Positions 26,421 to 36,030 of a stretch of 64,000 nt of DNA are shown piece after piece; the first letter of the stretch is position 1; each line of letters starts with the position of its first letter. Origin of the DNA: Pseudomonas graminis (lineage in GTDB: Bacteria > Pseudomonadota > Gammaproteobacteria > Pseudomonadales > Pseudomonadaceae); contig NZ_MTSB01000004.1 in assembly GCF_002093745.1 (NCBI RefSeq), positions 248,001 to 312,000 on the forward strand. The letters run 5' to 3'. The position numbers and the translations under genes were made by a program. The notes under the pieces are model-generated. The model searched no databases. It had not been told where the DNA came from and worked only from the letters and a program-made list of their open reading frames with translations.

Positions 26421-29117
26421 GTGTCCATGATCAAACAAGGCTTGAGCGTGAGCCTGCTCGCGCTCGGTGTGGCCCAGGCAAGCACAGCGTTCGCTGTGAC
26501 GCCGATGACCGGCAATGAAGTGGAAGCGCGAGTAGGCGCCATGCTCGACAACATGACGCAAGCGGAGAAGATCAACTTCTCGCGCGTCGACGATGGGCGA
26601 ATGATCCCGAAACTGGATAAATTCAACCTGCAGGGCACAGTGGCTTACGACTCGGCGATGGGCGTGCTGGTCGGCGGCAAGACGTTCGGCGCGCAGTACC
26701 CGTCTCCGTCCGCACTGGCTGCAACCTGGAGCATCAACCGCGCCAAGGAATTCGGTCTGGCCATCGGCTACGAGACCCGGATCGCGGGCGGCCAACAAAT
26801 GCTGTCCCCCGCCATCAACCTGTACCGGACGCCCTTCAACGGTCGCGCAGCCGAATACATGAGTGGCGAGGACCCTTTCCTCGGCGCGGTATTGGCCCCT
26901 GCCGTTACCAACGGCATTCAGGTTCAGGGCGTGCAGGCAGCGGCCAAGCATTACCTGATGAACGAACAAGAGGCGAATCGTCATTATCTGGATGTGAAGA
27001 TCGACGAGCGCGCGATGCAGGAGCTGTACCTGCCCGGCTTCGAGTCACTGGTCAAGAACGCCAATATCGCGTCGATCATGTGCGGTTACAACAAGATCAA
27101 CGGCGAATACGCCTGCGAAAACCATCACCTCATCACCGACATCCTGAAAGGCCAGTGGGGCTTTCAGGGCAACGTCATGAGCGATTTCAACTCGGTTCAG
27201 GACGCCTTCAAGGGCGCTTGGGCAGGCACCGATATCGACATGCCGAGCGGGCTTCAGTTTACCGAAGCCAAACTGCTGCCTTACGTCTGGAACGGCCAGT
27301 TGCACCAGAGCGTGATCGACGACAAGGTTCGCAGAAACCTGCGCGCGCTGGTCAGCTACGGCTTTGATAAAGGCATCAACAAAGCGCAGCCACTCGAACA
27401 TCGCGAGTACGGCCAGTTGGCGGCACTGAACGTCGCTCGGGAATCAATCGTGTTGTTGCGAAACGAACCCGTAGGCGGACAAAAGCCCCTGCTGCCATTG
27501 TCCAGAAACGCAAGGATCGCCGTGATTGGCGATATGGCCGTGCAGCCGCCAACAGCACCGTTCGGCACCGCGTACTCGGCGCCGGCCAGCTACGTCACTG
27601 AAGTGAGCGGGTTGCAGCAACTGGCGTCAAACGCATCGAATGTCGACTACCTGCCACAGATGAGCCTGAATCCGAAGTCCTCCGTCTGGTATCAGCCAAG
27701 TGCAGACAAACAGGCGGTCAACAATACCGGGGTGAAAGCCGAGTATTACGCCAACACCTCGCTGTCGGGTGATCCGGTGGCGACCCGCATCGAGCCGGGC
27801 GTCAACCTGGACTGGATCACTCACACCAACATCACCGACAACGGGGCCGGCACGGTCAGCGGCTACACCCCTGAGGCAGGTTCGTTCTCCGCCCGTTTCA
27901 CCGGCAAGATCAAACCGACCATCACCGGTGCCCATGTATTCAAGGTCCGTGCCGACGGTGCCTACAAACTCTGGATCAACGACGAACTGGTGCTTGAAGA
28001 CGAAGGTGCGCAAGTCTCGTTCGACCTGATTCCGGTGGTTCCTCGCACCGTCAAAACGCCAACGCTCAAAGCTGGCACCGAGTACAGCGTGCGTCTGGAG
28101 TATCGCCGGATAAAGGGTAATTTCACCCCGGTGCTGGGCGGCATGAACGGTGTGCAGATGAGCTGGGCATCGTTGCGTCCGCCGAAGAACCTGGCGGATT
28201 ACGATGCTGTCGTGGTGGCGGCAGGCAGCAACTTCGAATACGAAGGCGAGTCCCTGGACCACCCGTTCGAAATGCCGCAGTTCCAGTCCGAACTGATCAG
28301 CTTCATCCAGAAAGCCAACCCGAACACCATCGTTGTCATGCACGGCGGTGGCGGCATGGACATGCAACCCTGGGCAGACAAGGTGGCCGCGTCTCTGCAC
28401 GCCTGGTTCCCGGGTCAGCAAGGCGGTCAGGCACTGGCCGAAATTCTGTACGGCAAGGTCAACCCGTCGGGCAAGCTGCCCATCACGCTGGATAAAAAGG
28501 CCCAGGACAACCCGAGCTACGCGTCGTTTTCAAACCCGGTGCCGTACTATTTCAGCAGCCCTAACCCGCCGACTGAAATGACGTACAGCGAAGGCCTGTA
28601 CCTGGGCTACCGCGGCTACGACAAGAAACACACCAAGCCGCTTTATCCGTTCGGCTTCGGGCTTTCGTACACCACGTACGCGTACAGCGACCTGAAACTG
28701 TCGAGCAATGTACTGGCACCCGGCGCGACCCTTCAGGCCAGCTTCACGGTGACCAATACAGGCGACAAAGCCGGTTTCGAAGTGGCGCAACTCTACGTGC
28801 AACCGTCCAAACCTCAGGTTGATCGTCCAGAGAAAGAGCTGAAAGGCTTTTCCAAGGTTTACCTGAAACCTGGCGAAAGCAAGACCGTCACGATTGCGCT
28901 GGACTCGCGCTCGTTCGCGTATTACTCGGCCGATTCGGTGAGCTGGAACGTCGACCCTGGCAAGTTCAAGGTGCGAGTGGGCACAGACTCGGAAAACCTG
29001 TCGCTCGACAGAACAGTGGTGGCGCTCTATCCGGAAAAACTGACCACTCGCGACTCCAACCCCCTTCCACTACCGTTGCGCAAAGCAGTGCAGGTCAAGC
29101 CGGAACAGGCTTACTGA
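26421..29117 (+). CDS. Periplasmic GH3 beta-glucosidase with PA14 insert
   Basis: An 898-residue glycoside hydrolase family 3 enzyme. GTG 26421 is preferred over ATG 26427 because AAGGA lies 8 bases before it. A signal peptide ends near residue 25 (TAFA). Domains: GH3 N-terminal barrel (about 35-330) with KHY at 177-179 and the nucleophile Asp255 in VMSDFNS; GH3 C-terminal sandwich split by a PA14 carbohydrate-binding insert (about 435-580); fibronectin-III-like end domain (about 770-870). It releases terminal beta-glucose from cello-oligosaccharides or plant glucosides. It follows the small secreted protein and ends with a hairpin terminator. Confidence 0.9.
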   Translation: MSMIKQGLSVSLLALGVAQASTAFAVTPMTGNEVEARVGAMLDNMTQAEKINFSRVDDGRMIPKLDKFNLQGTVAYDSAMGVLVGGKTFGAQYPSPSALAATWSINRAKEFGLAIGYETRIAGGQQMLSPAINLYRTPFNGRAAEYMSGEDPFLGAVLAPAVTNGIQVQGVQAAAKHYLMNEQEANRHYLDVKIDERAMQELYLPGFESLVKNANIASIMCGYNKINGEYACENHHLITDILKGQWGFQGNVMSDFNSVQDAFKGAWAGTDIDMPSGLQFTEAKLLPYVWNGQLHQSVIDDKVRRNLRALVSYGFDKGINKAQPLEHREYGQLAALNVARESIVLLRNEPVGGQKPLLPLSRNARIAVIGDMAVQPPTAPFGTAYSAPASYVTEVSGLQQLASNASNVDYLPQMSLNPKSSVWYQPSADKQAVNNTGVKAEYYANTSLSGDPVATRIEPGVNLDWITHTNITDNGAGTVSGYTPEAGSFSARFTGKIKPTITGAHVFKVRADGAYKLWINDELVLEDEGAQVSFDLIPVVPRTVKTPTLKAGTEYSVRLEYRRIKGNFTPVLGGMNGVQMSWASLRPPKNLADYDAVVVAAGSNFEYEGESLDHPFEMPQFQSELISFIQKANPNTIVVMHGGGGMDMQPWADKVAASLHAWFPGQQGGQALAEILYGKVNPSGKLPITLDKKAQDNPSYASFSNPVPYYFSSPNPPTEMTYSEGLYLGYRGYDKKHTKPLYPFGFGLSYTTYAYSDLKLSSNVLAPGATLQASFTVTNTGDKAGFEVAQLYVQPSKPQVDRPEKELKGFSKVYLKPGESKTVTIALDSRSFAYYSADSVSWNVDPGKFKVRVGTDSENLSLDRTVVALYPEKLTTRDSNPLPLPLRKAVQVKPEQAY

Positions 29118-29128
29118 TCGGCAGTCAT

Positions 29129-29153
29129 CGGTGGTCGAAGGACCACCGGTTTC
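29129..29153 (+). terminator. Terminator after the beta-glucosidase
   Basis: CGGTGGTC, loop GAAG, GACCACCG: a perfect 8-bp stem with a stable tetraloop 12 bases after the stop, followed by GTTTC. Confidence 0.65.
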
Positions 29154-29175
29154 ACCTGTGCGCATGGCCAGTTGA

Positions 29176-29814
29176 TCAGCGCCCCGCCAGGTCCAGTGCC
29201 AGTCGTTCCAGAAACCGTGCGAATGCACGTTCGATCTGAACATCGCCTGGCGACCTGAGCCATTGAATCTGCATGCCGTCCATCATCGAGGCAATCTCGA
29301 GGCTGACCTGCCTGACATCGACATCCGGGCGGACCTCACCTGCCTTGATCAGGGAATTCAACTGAGCCTGAAGATGATGGTGAACGATTCCGAAGCGCTC
29401 GCTGAACCAGCGGTGTGCAGGGTGAGTGACCGATAGACTTTCCGTGTTGATGATCATCAACGCCTGGCTGACAGCCGCATCTTCGATACTGAAACTCATC
29501 ACCCGCGTCAGGAAAGACATGAAGCCTTGCAAAGAGCCGTCCTGATCCGCCTCTTGCAACCGCGACACAACATAAGTATCCCGGTGCTCAAGCACTGCCT
29601 GCAGCAGGGCAAGCTTGTTCGGAAAGTGGTGCAACAACCCCACTTGAGAGAGGCCTGCCACTTTGGCGATGTTAGTCAACGAGGCGCCGGCGTATCCATC
29701 GCGAGCAAAAATGACCATGGCCGCCTGAATGATCTCGACCTTGCGCATCTCGCCTTTGGGAATTCGGCGCTTTGCGGCCGGAGGTGCATCGGACTCGCCG
29801 GTGTTTACAGGCAT
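29176..29814 (-). CDS. TetR-family regulator
   Basis: A 212-residue TetR protein: a basic N-terminal tail, helix-turn-helix at about residues 25-70 (AGASLTNIAKVAGLSQVGLLHHFPNK) and an all-helical ligand-binding domain. It is convergent with the beta-glucosidase gene, ending 58 bases from it, with a terminator between. Control of the sugar gene is possible but not shown. The start ATG 29814 lacks a strong ribosome binding site. Confidence 0.85.
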   Translation of the reverse strand: MPVNTGESDAPPAAKRRIPKGEMRKVEIIQAAMVIFARDGYAGASLTNIAKVAGLSQVGLLHHFPNKLALLQAVLEHRDTYVVSRLQEADQDGSLQGFMSFLTRVMSFSIEDAAVSQALMIINTESLSVTHPAHRWFSERFGIVHHHLQAQLNSLIKAGEVRPDVDVRQVSLEIASMMDGMQIQWLRSPGDVQIERAFARFLERLALDLAGR

Positions 29815-30264
29815 GGGGATAGCACTTTTCGTATCACGGTATTCGCTCCTTCTTGCCCGTTATCCGCGTTGAAACACTGGATGACTGACAGCCCGAGAGG
29901 CTGTTGCCGCCCCTCTCTGATCGAGAAATCGTAGCACGCAGTTTAAAGGAAAATCGGAAAATAACTCCGCCCGGGAAAGGTGAAAAACCGGAACGCCACA
30001 GGCGTGCATATCGCGCCGATAAAAGCCATACCGCGCCGCGTGGCGTCCCCCCTAAAGAAACCTGCGCGCACGCCGATGGATACTGCTGCTGCCTGATATG
30101 ACAGACAACATGAAATCCTAAACCTGGCACGGCTTTCACGTTAAAACGGTTATTCTGAGACGCTAACGCATCAGAATTGGGCAGTGTCTGATTGCAACGC
30201 GCAACGCAGGCCACGGAAACGTCCGGGCCGATGCAAAACCATTCATGTGTGAGCCGGAGGCACT
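29815..30264. other. 450-base spacer without a recognised gene
   Basis: Between a minus-strand TetR gene and the plus-strand hybrid kinase. Minus-strand frames are open in part but have no protein-like composition, ribosome binding site or known motif. A TGGCACG element at about 30126 resembles half of a sigma-54 promoter but lacks the TTGC element. Promoters for both genes must lie here; none is clear. Confidence 0.5.
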
Positions 30265-33174
30265 CTGAAAGATCTGACAAGAGAAGAGCTGGAAGCCCAG
30301 GTGCTGCGTCTGCGCAGCGTGCTTGAACAAGCCGGCATTGACCCCGAGCCAGGCGAAGCTCCAGCGGCCATCGCCAGCCGCGCAGCACGCCAGCGTGCGG
30401 TTTTTGACAGCGCGATGGACTTCGCCATGATTCTGACCGGCACGGACGGGATCATTACTGACTGGAACCCCGGTGCGGAGCAGGTGCTGGGCTGGACAGC
30501 CCAAGAGATGATCGGTCAGAGCGCCGAGCGCTTCTTTACGCCCGAAGATCGGGTCCGCGGTCAGATCAAGCATGAAATGAACCTTGCCCTGCGCGAGGGC
30601 CGTGCCTCCGATGAACGCTGGCACCTGCGCAAGGACGGCCAGTTGTTCTGGGCGTCAGGCGAGATGATGCCGTTGCGCGGCGCCGGCGACACTCACATCG
30701 GCTTTGTGAAGATCCTGCGCGACCGTACCGCCGAACACGTTGCAGGCCGCACGATCGCGGAAGCCCAGGAGCGTTACCGGTTAGCCGCCAAGGCGACCAA
30801 CGATGCGATATGGGATTGGGATTTTGCGCTCAATCACGTGCTCTGGAATGACGCGCTGGAACAGGCTTATGGCCATCCGCTTGCAACCCTGGACACCTCG
30901 GGTGACTGGTGGATCGCGCAGATCCACCCCGATGACCGGGCGCGCATCTACGCCTCCATTCACGCAGTGATTGACGGCACTGGCACCGCCTGGACCGATG
31001 AATATCGTTTCCGGCGCCTGGACGGTTCATATGCCGATGTCTTGGACCGTGGCCACGTAATCCGTGATGCCGGGGGCAATGCTGTGCGCATGATTGGCGC
31101 AATGCTCGATATGTCCCAGATGCGCAAGGCAGAAATGGCGTTACGCCACAGCGAAGAACGCTCCAGAACCATGCTGGAAACCATCGACGCAGCGTTCGCC
31201 ATTATTCAGGTCAGGTTCGATGCAGACGACAGCCCGGTGGACTATCGCTTCATCGAAGCCAACCCTGCCTTTGAACGTCAGGCCGGTGTCGACCTGCGTG
31301 GTAAATGGGTGACTGAGTTTGCACCGGACCTGGAGCGCTTCTGGTTCGAAGCGTACGGTCGAGTCGCCAAAACCGGAGAACCTGCCAGTTTCGAGAACTA
31401 CGCCAAGGCTTTTGAACGCTGGTTTGAAGTGAAAGCGGTACGTGTCGGTGAGCCGGCAGATCGGCAGATTGCGGTCATGTTCAGCGACGTGACCGCTCGC
31501 CGGGATGCCGAGGAGCGCCTGCGCACCAGTGAAGCCATCGCTCGCGAGAACGTCGACCGGGTGCAACTCGCTCTGGCCGCGGGTGCGATCATCGGCACCT
31601 GGCATTGGGACCTGCCGTCCGACCGTTTCACGGTCGACGAAGCCTTTGCCAGGGCTTTTGGTCTTGACCCCGCCCTGGGCCACGAAGGCTTGAGTCTGGA
31701 GCAGGTGATCGCCACCGTTCACCCCGAAGACCGGCCAGGCTTGATTGACGCGATCAACGCGGTCATCAACGGCGGGCGCCTTTATGCCCATCAGTATCGG
31801 GTTCGCCGTGCCGACGGGGCCTATTACTGGATAGAAGCAAACGGTCGCGTCGACCGTGCCGAAGATGGCACACCGCTGAGCTTCCCCGGTGTCCTCATCA
31901 ACGTCAATGAACGCCGCACTGTCGCCGCTGAACGCGACCGCGCCACCGCGGCGCTGCGATCACTCAACGACACCCTTGAGCAACGGGTCGCGGCACGTAC
32001 CACCGAGCTCATGCAGGCTGAAGAGAAACTGCGTCAGTCACAGAAAATGGAAGCCGTCGGACAGTTGACCGGCGGCCTGGCCCATGACTTCAATAACCTG
32101 CTGGCAGGCATTTCCGGCGCACTGGAACTGATGAGTACGCGGATCGAGCAGGGCCGCTGGAGCGATGTCGACAAGTACATTGTCACGGCCCAGGGCGCTG
32201 CAAAACGGGCAGCCGCGCTGACGCATCGGCTGCTTGCCTTCTCCCGGCGTCAGACGCTGGATCCGCAGCCCACCGATGTGAATCGCCTGATGAAAGGGAT
32301 GACGGACCTGATCCAGCGCACGGTCGGTCCGAGCATTCTGGTCGAAACCATCGGCACCCTCGGGCTCTGGCCAACGCTGGTGGACGCCAGTCAGCTCGAA
32401 AATGCGCTGTTGAATCTGTGCATCAATGCCCGTGATGCAATGCCCGATGGCGGGCGCATCACCATCGAGGCGAGCAACCGCTGGGTGGAAAGCAGCGCGA
32501 CACAGGTAAACGATATGCCCGAGGGGCAATACCTGTCGTTGTGCGTGACCGATACCGGCACCGGCATGGCGCCTGACGTCATCGCCAAGGCCTTTGACCC
32601 GTTCTTCACCACCAAGCCGATCGGCCAGGGCACAGGCCTCGGCCTGTCGATGATCTACGGGTTCGCCAATCAGTCCGGCGGCCAGGTGCGCATTCAGTCC
32701 GAGGTGGGAAAGGGAACCTCGATCTCCATCTACCTGCCGCGCTACAACGGGGTGGCGGTCAGGGACGAGAGCGATGTTCACAAGACCCCGGTCGAATTCA
32801 CGCAATCTGGAGAAACCATCCTGATCGTGGATGATGAACCGACCGTACGCATGCTGCTCACGGACGCCCTCGGTGATCTCGGTTATACGCTGATCGAGGC
32901 GGCGGACAGCCTGGCCGGTCTCAAACTGCTGCGCTCGGACGTGCATATCGACCTGCTCATCACCGACGTGGGCTTGCCCGGCGGCATGAACGGGCGGCAG
33001 ATGGCCGATGCCGGGCGAGAAGTCCGTCCGCAGTTGAAAACCCTGTTCATCACCGGCTACGCGGAAAACACGGCCATCGGCGATGAACAGCTAGGGCCGG
33101 GAATGCGGGTGCTGACCAAGCCATTTGCCATTGATGCGCTGGCGGCTCGTGTCCAGGAACTGATGAACGCCTGA
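30265..33174 (+). CDS. Four-PAS hybrid sensor histidine kinase/response regulator
   Basis: A 969-residue cytoplasmic kinase if started at CTG 30265. That start has GGAGG 4 bases upstream and opens KDLTREELEAQVLRLRSVLEQ, the usual coiled N-terminus of such kinases; a stop lies in frame at 30250 and the only standard start is GTG 30301 inside that helix. PAS domains at roughly 35-150, 160-285, 290-410 and 420-545, a coiled coil, then HisKA with the phospho-His near 607 (GGLAHDFNNLLAG), ATPase boxes (NLCINARDAMP, VTDTGTGM, GTGLGLSM) and a C-terminal receiver with Asp near 902 (LLITDVGLPG) and Lys in TKPF. No membrane helix is present. No partner regulator gene lies next to it. Confidence 0.88.
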   Translation: MKDLTREELEAQVLRLRSVLEQAGIDPEPGEAPAAIASRAARQRAVFDSAMDFAMILTGTDGIITDWNPGAEQVLGWTAQEMIGQSAERFFTPEDRVRGQIKHEMNLALREGRASDERWHLRKDGQLFWASGEMMPLRGAGDTHIGFVKILRDRTAEHVAGRTIAEAQERYRLAAKATNDAIWDWDFALNHVLWNDALEQAYGHPLATLDTSGDWWIAQIHPDDRARIYASIHAVIDGTGTAWTDEYRFRRLDGSYADVLDRGHVIRDAGGNAVRMIGAMLDMSQMRKAEMALRHSEERSRTMLETIDAAFAIIQVRFDADDSPVDYRFIEANPAFERQAGVDLRGKWVTEFAPDLERFWFEAYGRVAKTGEPASFENYAKAFERWFEVKAVRVGEPADRQIAVMFSDVTARRDAEERLRTSEAIARENVDRVQLALAAGAIIGTWHWDLPSDRFTVDEAFARAFGLDPALGHEGLSLEQVIATVHPEDRPGLIDAINAVINGGRLYAHQYRVRRADGAYYWIEANGRVDRAEDGTPLSFPGVLINVNERRTVAAERDRATAALRSLNDTLEQRVAARTTELMQAEEKLRQSQKMEAVGQLTGGLAHDFNNLLAGISGALELMSTRIEQGRWSDVDKYIVTAQGAAKRAAALTHRLLAFSRRQTLDPQPTDVNRLMKGMTDLIQRTVGPSILVETIGTLGLWPTLVDASQLENALLNLCINARDAMPDGGRITIEASNRWVESSATQVNDMPEGQYLSLCVTDTGTGMAPDVIAKAFDPFFTTKPIGQGTGLGLSMIYGFANQSGGQVRIQSEVGKGTSISIYLPRYNGVAVRDESDVHKTPVEFTQSGETILIVDDEPTVRMLLTDALGDLGYTLIEAADSLAGLKLLRSDVHIDLLITDVGLPGGMNGRQMADAGREVRPQLKTLFITGYAENTAIGDEQLGPGMRVLTKPFAIDALAARVQELMNA

Positions 33175-33184
33175 TTCGCTGCAC

Positions 33185-33211
33185 ACGCTCACACCAGACC
33201 GGTGTGAGCGT
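33185..33211 (+). terminator. Hairpin after the hybrid kinase
   Basis: ACGCTCACACC, 5-base loop, GGTGTGAGCGT: a perfect 11-bp stem 10 bases after the stop codon, with only TT following. Probable terminator. Confidence 0.6.
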
Positions 33212-33350
33212 TTGCCGAATCGCATGGAAAAACGCTTTAAACAGTCAGCCATCAATGGCCGAGAGGCCCTGCACCCTGCCGATATTGAGCGCTGCGCAAA
33301 CCCGGTGCTACCATGCGCGACCGCCATGCAGGCAAGGGAATAACCGGGTC

Positions 33351-33959
33351 ATGAGCAGTATTCGCGAGCGCAACAAAGAACTCATCCTGCGCGCGGCCAG
33401 CGAGGAATTTGCCGACAAGGGCTTCGCCGCCAGCAAGACCAGCGATATCGCGGCCAAGGCCGGCGTTCCCAAACCCAACGTCTATTACTACTTCAAGTCC
33501 AAGGAAAACCTCTATCGCGAGGTGTTGGAAAGCATTATCGAACCCATCCTTCAAGCGTCGACGCCGTTCAACCCCGACGGCGTTCCGGCCGAAGTGCTCA
33601 GCCGCTACATACGCTCGAAAATCCAGATTTCCCGTGACCTGCCCTTCGCGTCGAAAGTCTTCGCCAGCGAAATCATGCACGGCGCCCCGCACCTCACGCC
33701 GGAGCAGATCGAACAGCTCAACGGGCAGGCCCGGCACAACATCGAGTGCATCCAGGCGTGGATCGACAGCGGGCAGATTGCCCGGATTGACCCTCATCAT
33801 TTGATGTTCACCATGTGGGCCGCGACCCAGACCTATGCCGATTTCGACTGGCAGATCGCAACCGTCACCGGCAAGGCGAAACTGGACGATGATGATTACG
33901 AGGCTGCCACGCAGACCATCCTCAGGCTGGTGCTCAAGGGCTGCGAGCCGGATCGCTGA
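33351..33959 (+). CDS. RutR-like TetR-family regulator
   Basis: A 202-residue regulator. The helix-turn-helix (residues 10-55: FAASKTSDIAAKAGVPKPNVYYYFKSKE) and especially the C-terminal domain (SRDLPFASKVFASEIMHGAP, IDPHHLMFTMWAATQTYADF) resemble E. coli RutR, which senses uracil/thymine and controls pyrimidine breakdown. No pyrimidine genes lie here, so the ligand may differ. ATG 33351 is used, since the upstream in-frame extension has no protein-like pattern. It is convergent with the RsmX-type RNA gene. Confidence 0.83.
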   Translation: MSSIRERNKELILRAASEEFADKGFAASKTSDIAAKAGVPKPNVYYYFKSKENLYREVLESIIEPILQASTPFNPDGVPAEVLSRYIRSKIQISRDLPFASKVFASEIMHGAPHLTPEQIEQLNGQARHNIECIQAWIDSGQIARIDPHHLMFTMWAATQTYADFDWQIATVTGKAKLDDDDYEAATQTILRLVLKGCEPDR

Positions 33960-33981
33960 GCAGCGGCTTTTGCGCAGACGC

Positions 33982-34099
33982 AAAAAACCCGCCGAAGCGG
34001 GTGGTATTGCAACATGACCATTCCGACATCCTGTCAGTAGCCTCCTGGCAATGGTCGATCTTCCCTGATCGCTGCGGCGTTCCTTCGCTGCAGCTGTTG
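33982..34099 (-). ncRNA. rsmX: RsmX-type small RNA (Gac/Rsm pathway)
   Basis: About 118 bases on the minus strand. Hairpins in order: stem GCTGC/GCAGC with GCG/CGC inside and loop AAGGAA (34094-34071); GATC/GATC with loop AGGGAA (34070-34057); an outer stem GACCATT/AATGGTC (34056-34050 with 34022-34016) enclosing GCC-AGGA-GGC and GAC-AGGAT-GTC; then terminator CCCGC-TTCG-GCGGG and six T (34001-33982). Repeated GGA in hairpin loops is the mark of RsmX/Y/Z RNAs, which titrate the translational repressor RsmA/CsrA under GacA control. Length fits RsmX. The 5' end is inferred from a TAGGAT -10 box at 34111-34106. Choice of rsmX over rsmY/rsmZ is by length and fold. Confidence 0.85.
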
Positions 34100-34154
34100 A
34101 ATTGGATCCTACATTGGCCCGGTGTCCGTCGATAGAGCCAATGGCGTCTCTTGA

Positions 34155-34172
34155 TGTAAGCCTTTCGCCATA
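34155..34172 (-). promoter_or_regulatory. Degenerate GacA upstream activating site of the RsmX-type RNA
   Basis: TATGGC-GAAAGG-CTTACA. The GacA consensus is TGTAAG-N6-CTTACA: the promoter-proximal half is perfect, the distal half is poor. Its centre lies about 64 bases upstream of the inferred RNA start, the usual place for this element. Confidence 0.5.
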
Positions 34173-34307
34173 CCCGCATGCCGCTGAAAAAAAGTGTGAT
34201 TGAAGTCTCATGTTTATCGATCATGCGCCGAGATGTTTGAGAGGCTCTGCTATCCGGCTTCGCGCCGTTCAACCAAAAAAAGAAAAATGACATTAGGGAT
34301 GAAGATC

Positions 34308-35939
34308 ATGAATATGCGCAGTGTGTCCATCAGTCGCCGCTTGTGGCTGATTCTTATTGTTTCTGTGCTGATGCTTCTGGTCCTCGCAGCCACCCTGCTC
34401 AAACAGACCCATGACGATCTGTATCGGGCAAAGGCTGAAAAAACCATGCACGTGGTGCAGACAGCCAGTGGCATTCTCACCTTCTACCAAGGCCTCGAAG
34501 CGGCTGGCAGCCTGCCTCGCGAAGCAGCCCAACAGCAGGCGCTGAAAGAGATCAAGGGGCTGCGCTACAGCCAGAACGACTATTTCTGGATCAACGACCT
34601 GCAGCCCGTCATGGTCATGCACCCCACCAATCCAAAACTCGAAGGGCAAAACCTGTCGGCTATCAGAGACCCGGACGGCTTTGCGGTGTTCAATGAGATG
34701 GTCACCCTCGTCAAAAGCAAGGGTGCCGGCATGGTCAATTATCGCTGGCCGAAGCCGGGCGCCAGCGAGCCGGTGAAAAAGACTTCGTATGTGCAACTGT
34801 TTCAGCCGTGGGGCTGGATTCTCGGCTCCGGCGTGTACGTGGACGACGTGGCCGCCGAATTCGAGGCGCAGTTGTTGAAAACCGGAATATTTATCGCCGG
34901 CATTGTGTTGGTCATGGTGCTGCTGCTGACCTTGATCGTGCGCAGCATTGTGCTTCCGCTGAGAGCCGCCGTCGGTGCAATGGCCAACATTGCCAGCGGT
35001 GAAAGTGACCTGACCCGCACACTGGAAACCCACGGCAAGGACGAGATCACCGAGCTGGGCACGCACTTCAACGCTTTTGTCGCCAAACTGCGTAACGTTG
35101 TCGGGCTGTTGCAGAACTCGTCTGTGGCACTGGGCCAGGCAGCCAGTGAATTGGGCGGCAATGCCGAGCAGGCGCAGGCCCGTAGCCAGCAACAATCGCA
35201 ACAGATGGACCTGGTGGCCACCGCCGTCAACGAAGTGACCTACGGCGTCCAGGACGTTGCCAAAAACGCCGAGCATGCCGCCAGCGAAATGCGCGACGCC
35301 GAATCGCAGGCGCATCAAGGTCAGGTCAATATCGACAACAGCTTGCGCCAGATCGAGCACCTCTCCGGCACCATCAGCCAGGCCGTGGACGTGATGCACA
35401 ACCTGTCCAGCGAAAGCACGCAGATCGGCAGCGTGCTGGAGGTGATCAGTTCGATTGCCGAGCAGACCAACCTGTTGGCACTGAACGCTGCCATTGAAGC
35501 AGCACGCGCCGGTGAACAGGGTCGCGGTTTTGCCGTCGTGGCCGATGAGGTGCGCCTGCTGGCCCAGCGTACCCAGAAGTCCACCGCAGAAATCCAGGCC
35601 ATGATCGAGCGCCTGCAAAAGTACTCCGATGCAGCGGTCAAGGTCATTGGCGACAGCAGTCGCTCCTCGCAACTGACCATCGAGCAGGCCAATCAGGCCG
35701 GCCAGAGCCTGACCTCCATCAGCCAGGCGCTGCGCAACCTCAACAGCCTGAACGCCTCCATCGCCAGCGCCACGTTGCAGCAAACCCATGTGGTGGATGA
35801 CATCAACCAGAACGTCACCCAGGCGGCACAGCTGTCCCAGAGCACTGCACTGGCTGCCGAGCAGTCCACTTCGGCCAGCCAGCACCTGCGAGAACTGAGT
35901 GAAGAACTGAACACGTTGCTGAAACAGTTCAGGGTTTAA
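34308..35939 (+). CDS. Methyl-accepting chemotaxis protein with single Cache domain
   Basis: A 543-residue chemoreceptor. Several in-frame ATGs exist; ATG 34308 has AGGGA 8 bases upstream and gives a short basic start before the first membrane helix (about residues 12-31). The periplasmic part is a single Cache domain (sCache_2: [22 protein letters not shown] ... [13 protein letters not shown] pattern, about 35-185), then a membrane helix near 187-208, HAMP and signalling domain with [19 protein letters not shown]. sCache receptors often bind C2-C3 carboxylates or urea; the ligand is not shown here. No FliA promoter found. The RsmX-type RNA is transcribed away from it. Confidence 0.9.
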   Translation: MNMRSVSISRRLWLILIVSVLMLLVLAATLLKQTHDDLYRAKAEKTMHVVQTASGILTFYQGLEAAGSLPREAAQQQALKEIKGLRYSQNDYFWINDLQPVMVMHPTNPKLEGQNLSAIRDPDGFAVFNEMVTLVKSKGAGMVNYRWPKPGASEPVKKTSYVQLFQPWGWILGSGVYVDDVAAEFEAQLLKTGIFIAGIVLVMVLLLTLIVRSIVLPLRAAVGAMANIASGESDLTRTLETHGKDEITELGTHFNAFVAKLRNVVGLLQNSSVALGQAASELGGNAEQAQARSQQQSQQMDLVATAVNEVTYGVQDVAKNAEHAASEMRDAESQAHQGQVNIDNSLRQIEHLSGTISQAVDVMHNLSSESTQIGSVLEVISSIAEQTNLLALNAAIEAARAGEQGRGFAVVADEVRLLAQRTQKSTAEIQAMIERLQKYSDAAVKVIGDSSRSSQLTIEQANQAGQSLTSISQALRNLNSLNASIASATLQQTHVVDDINQNVTQAAQLSQSTALAAEQSTSASQHLRELSEELNTLLKQFRV

Positions 35940-36030
35940 ATCTTCATTACGCCGCGGCGCACGGAACCTCGTGCGTCATGTGTTGCCTGAGACCTGCTTA
36001 CTTAACTGCTCACTGATAGGCGGGGGTCAT

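Noticed and set aside
30126..30141. TGGCACG element like a sigma-54 promoter upstream of the hybrid kinase
   Set aside because: The -24 part fits but the -12 TTGC element is replaced by TCAC, so the essential GC is absent.
29834..30388. 184-codon minus-strand frame before the hybrid kinase
   Set aside because: Protein-unlike composition, no ribosome binding site, and it overlaps the clear N-terminus of the kinase.
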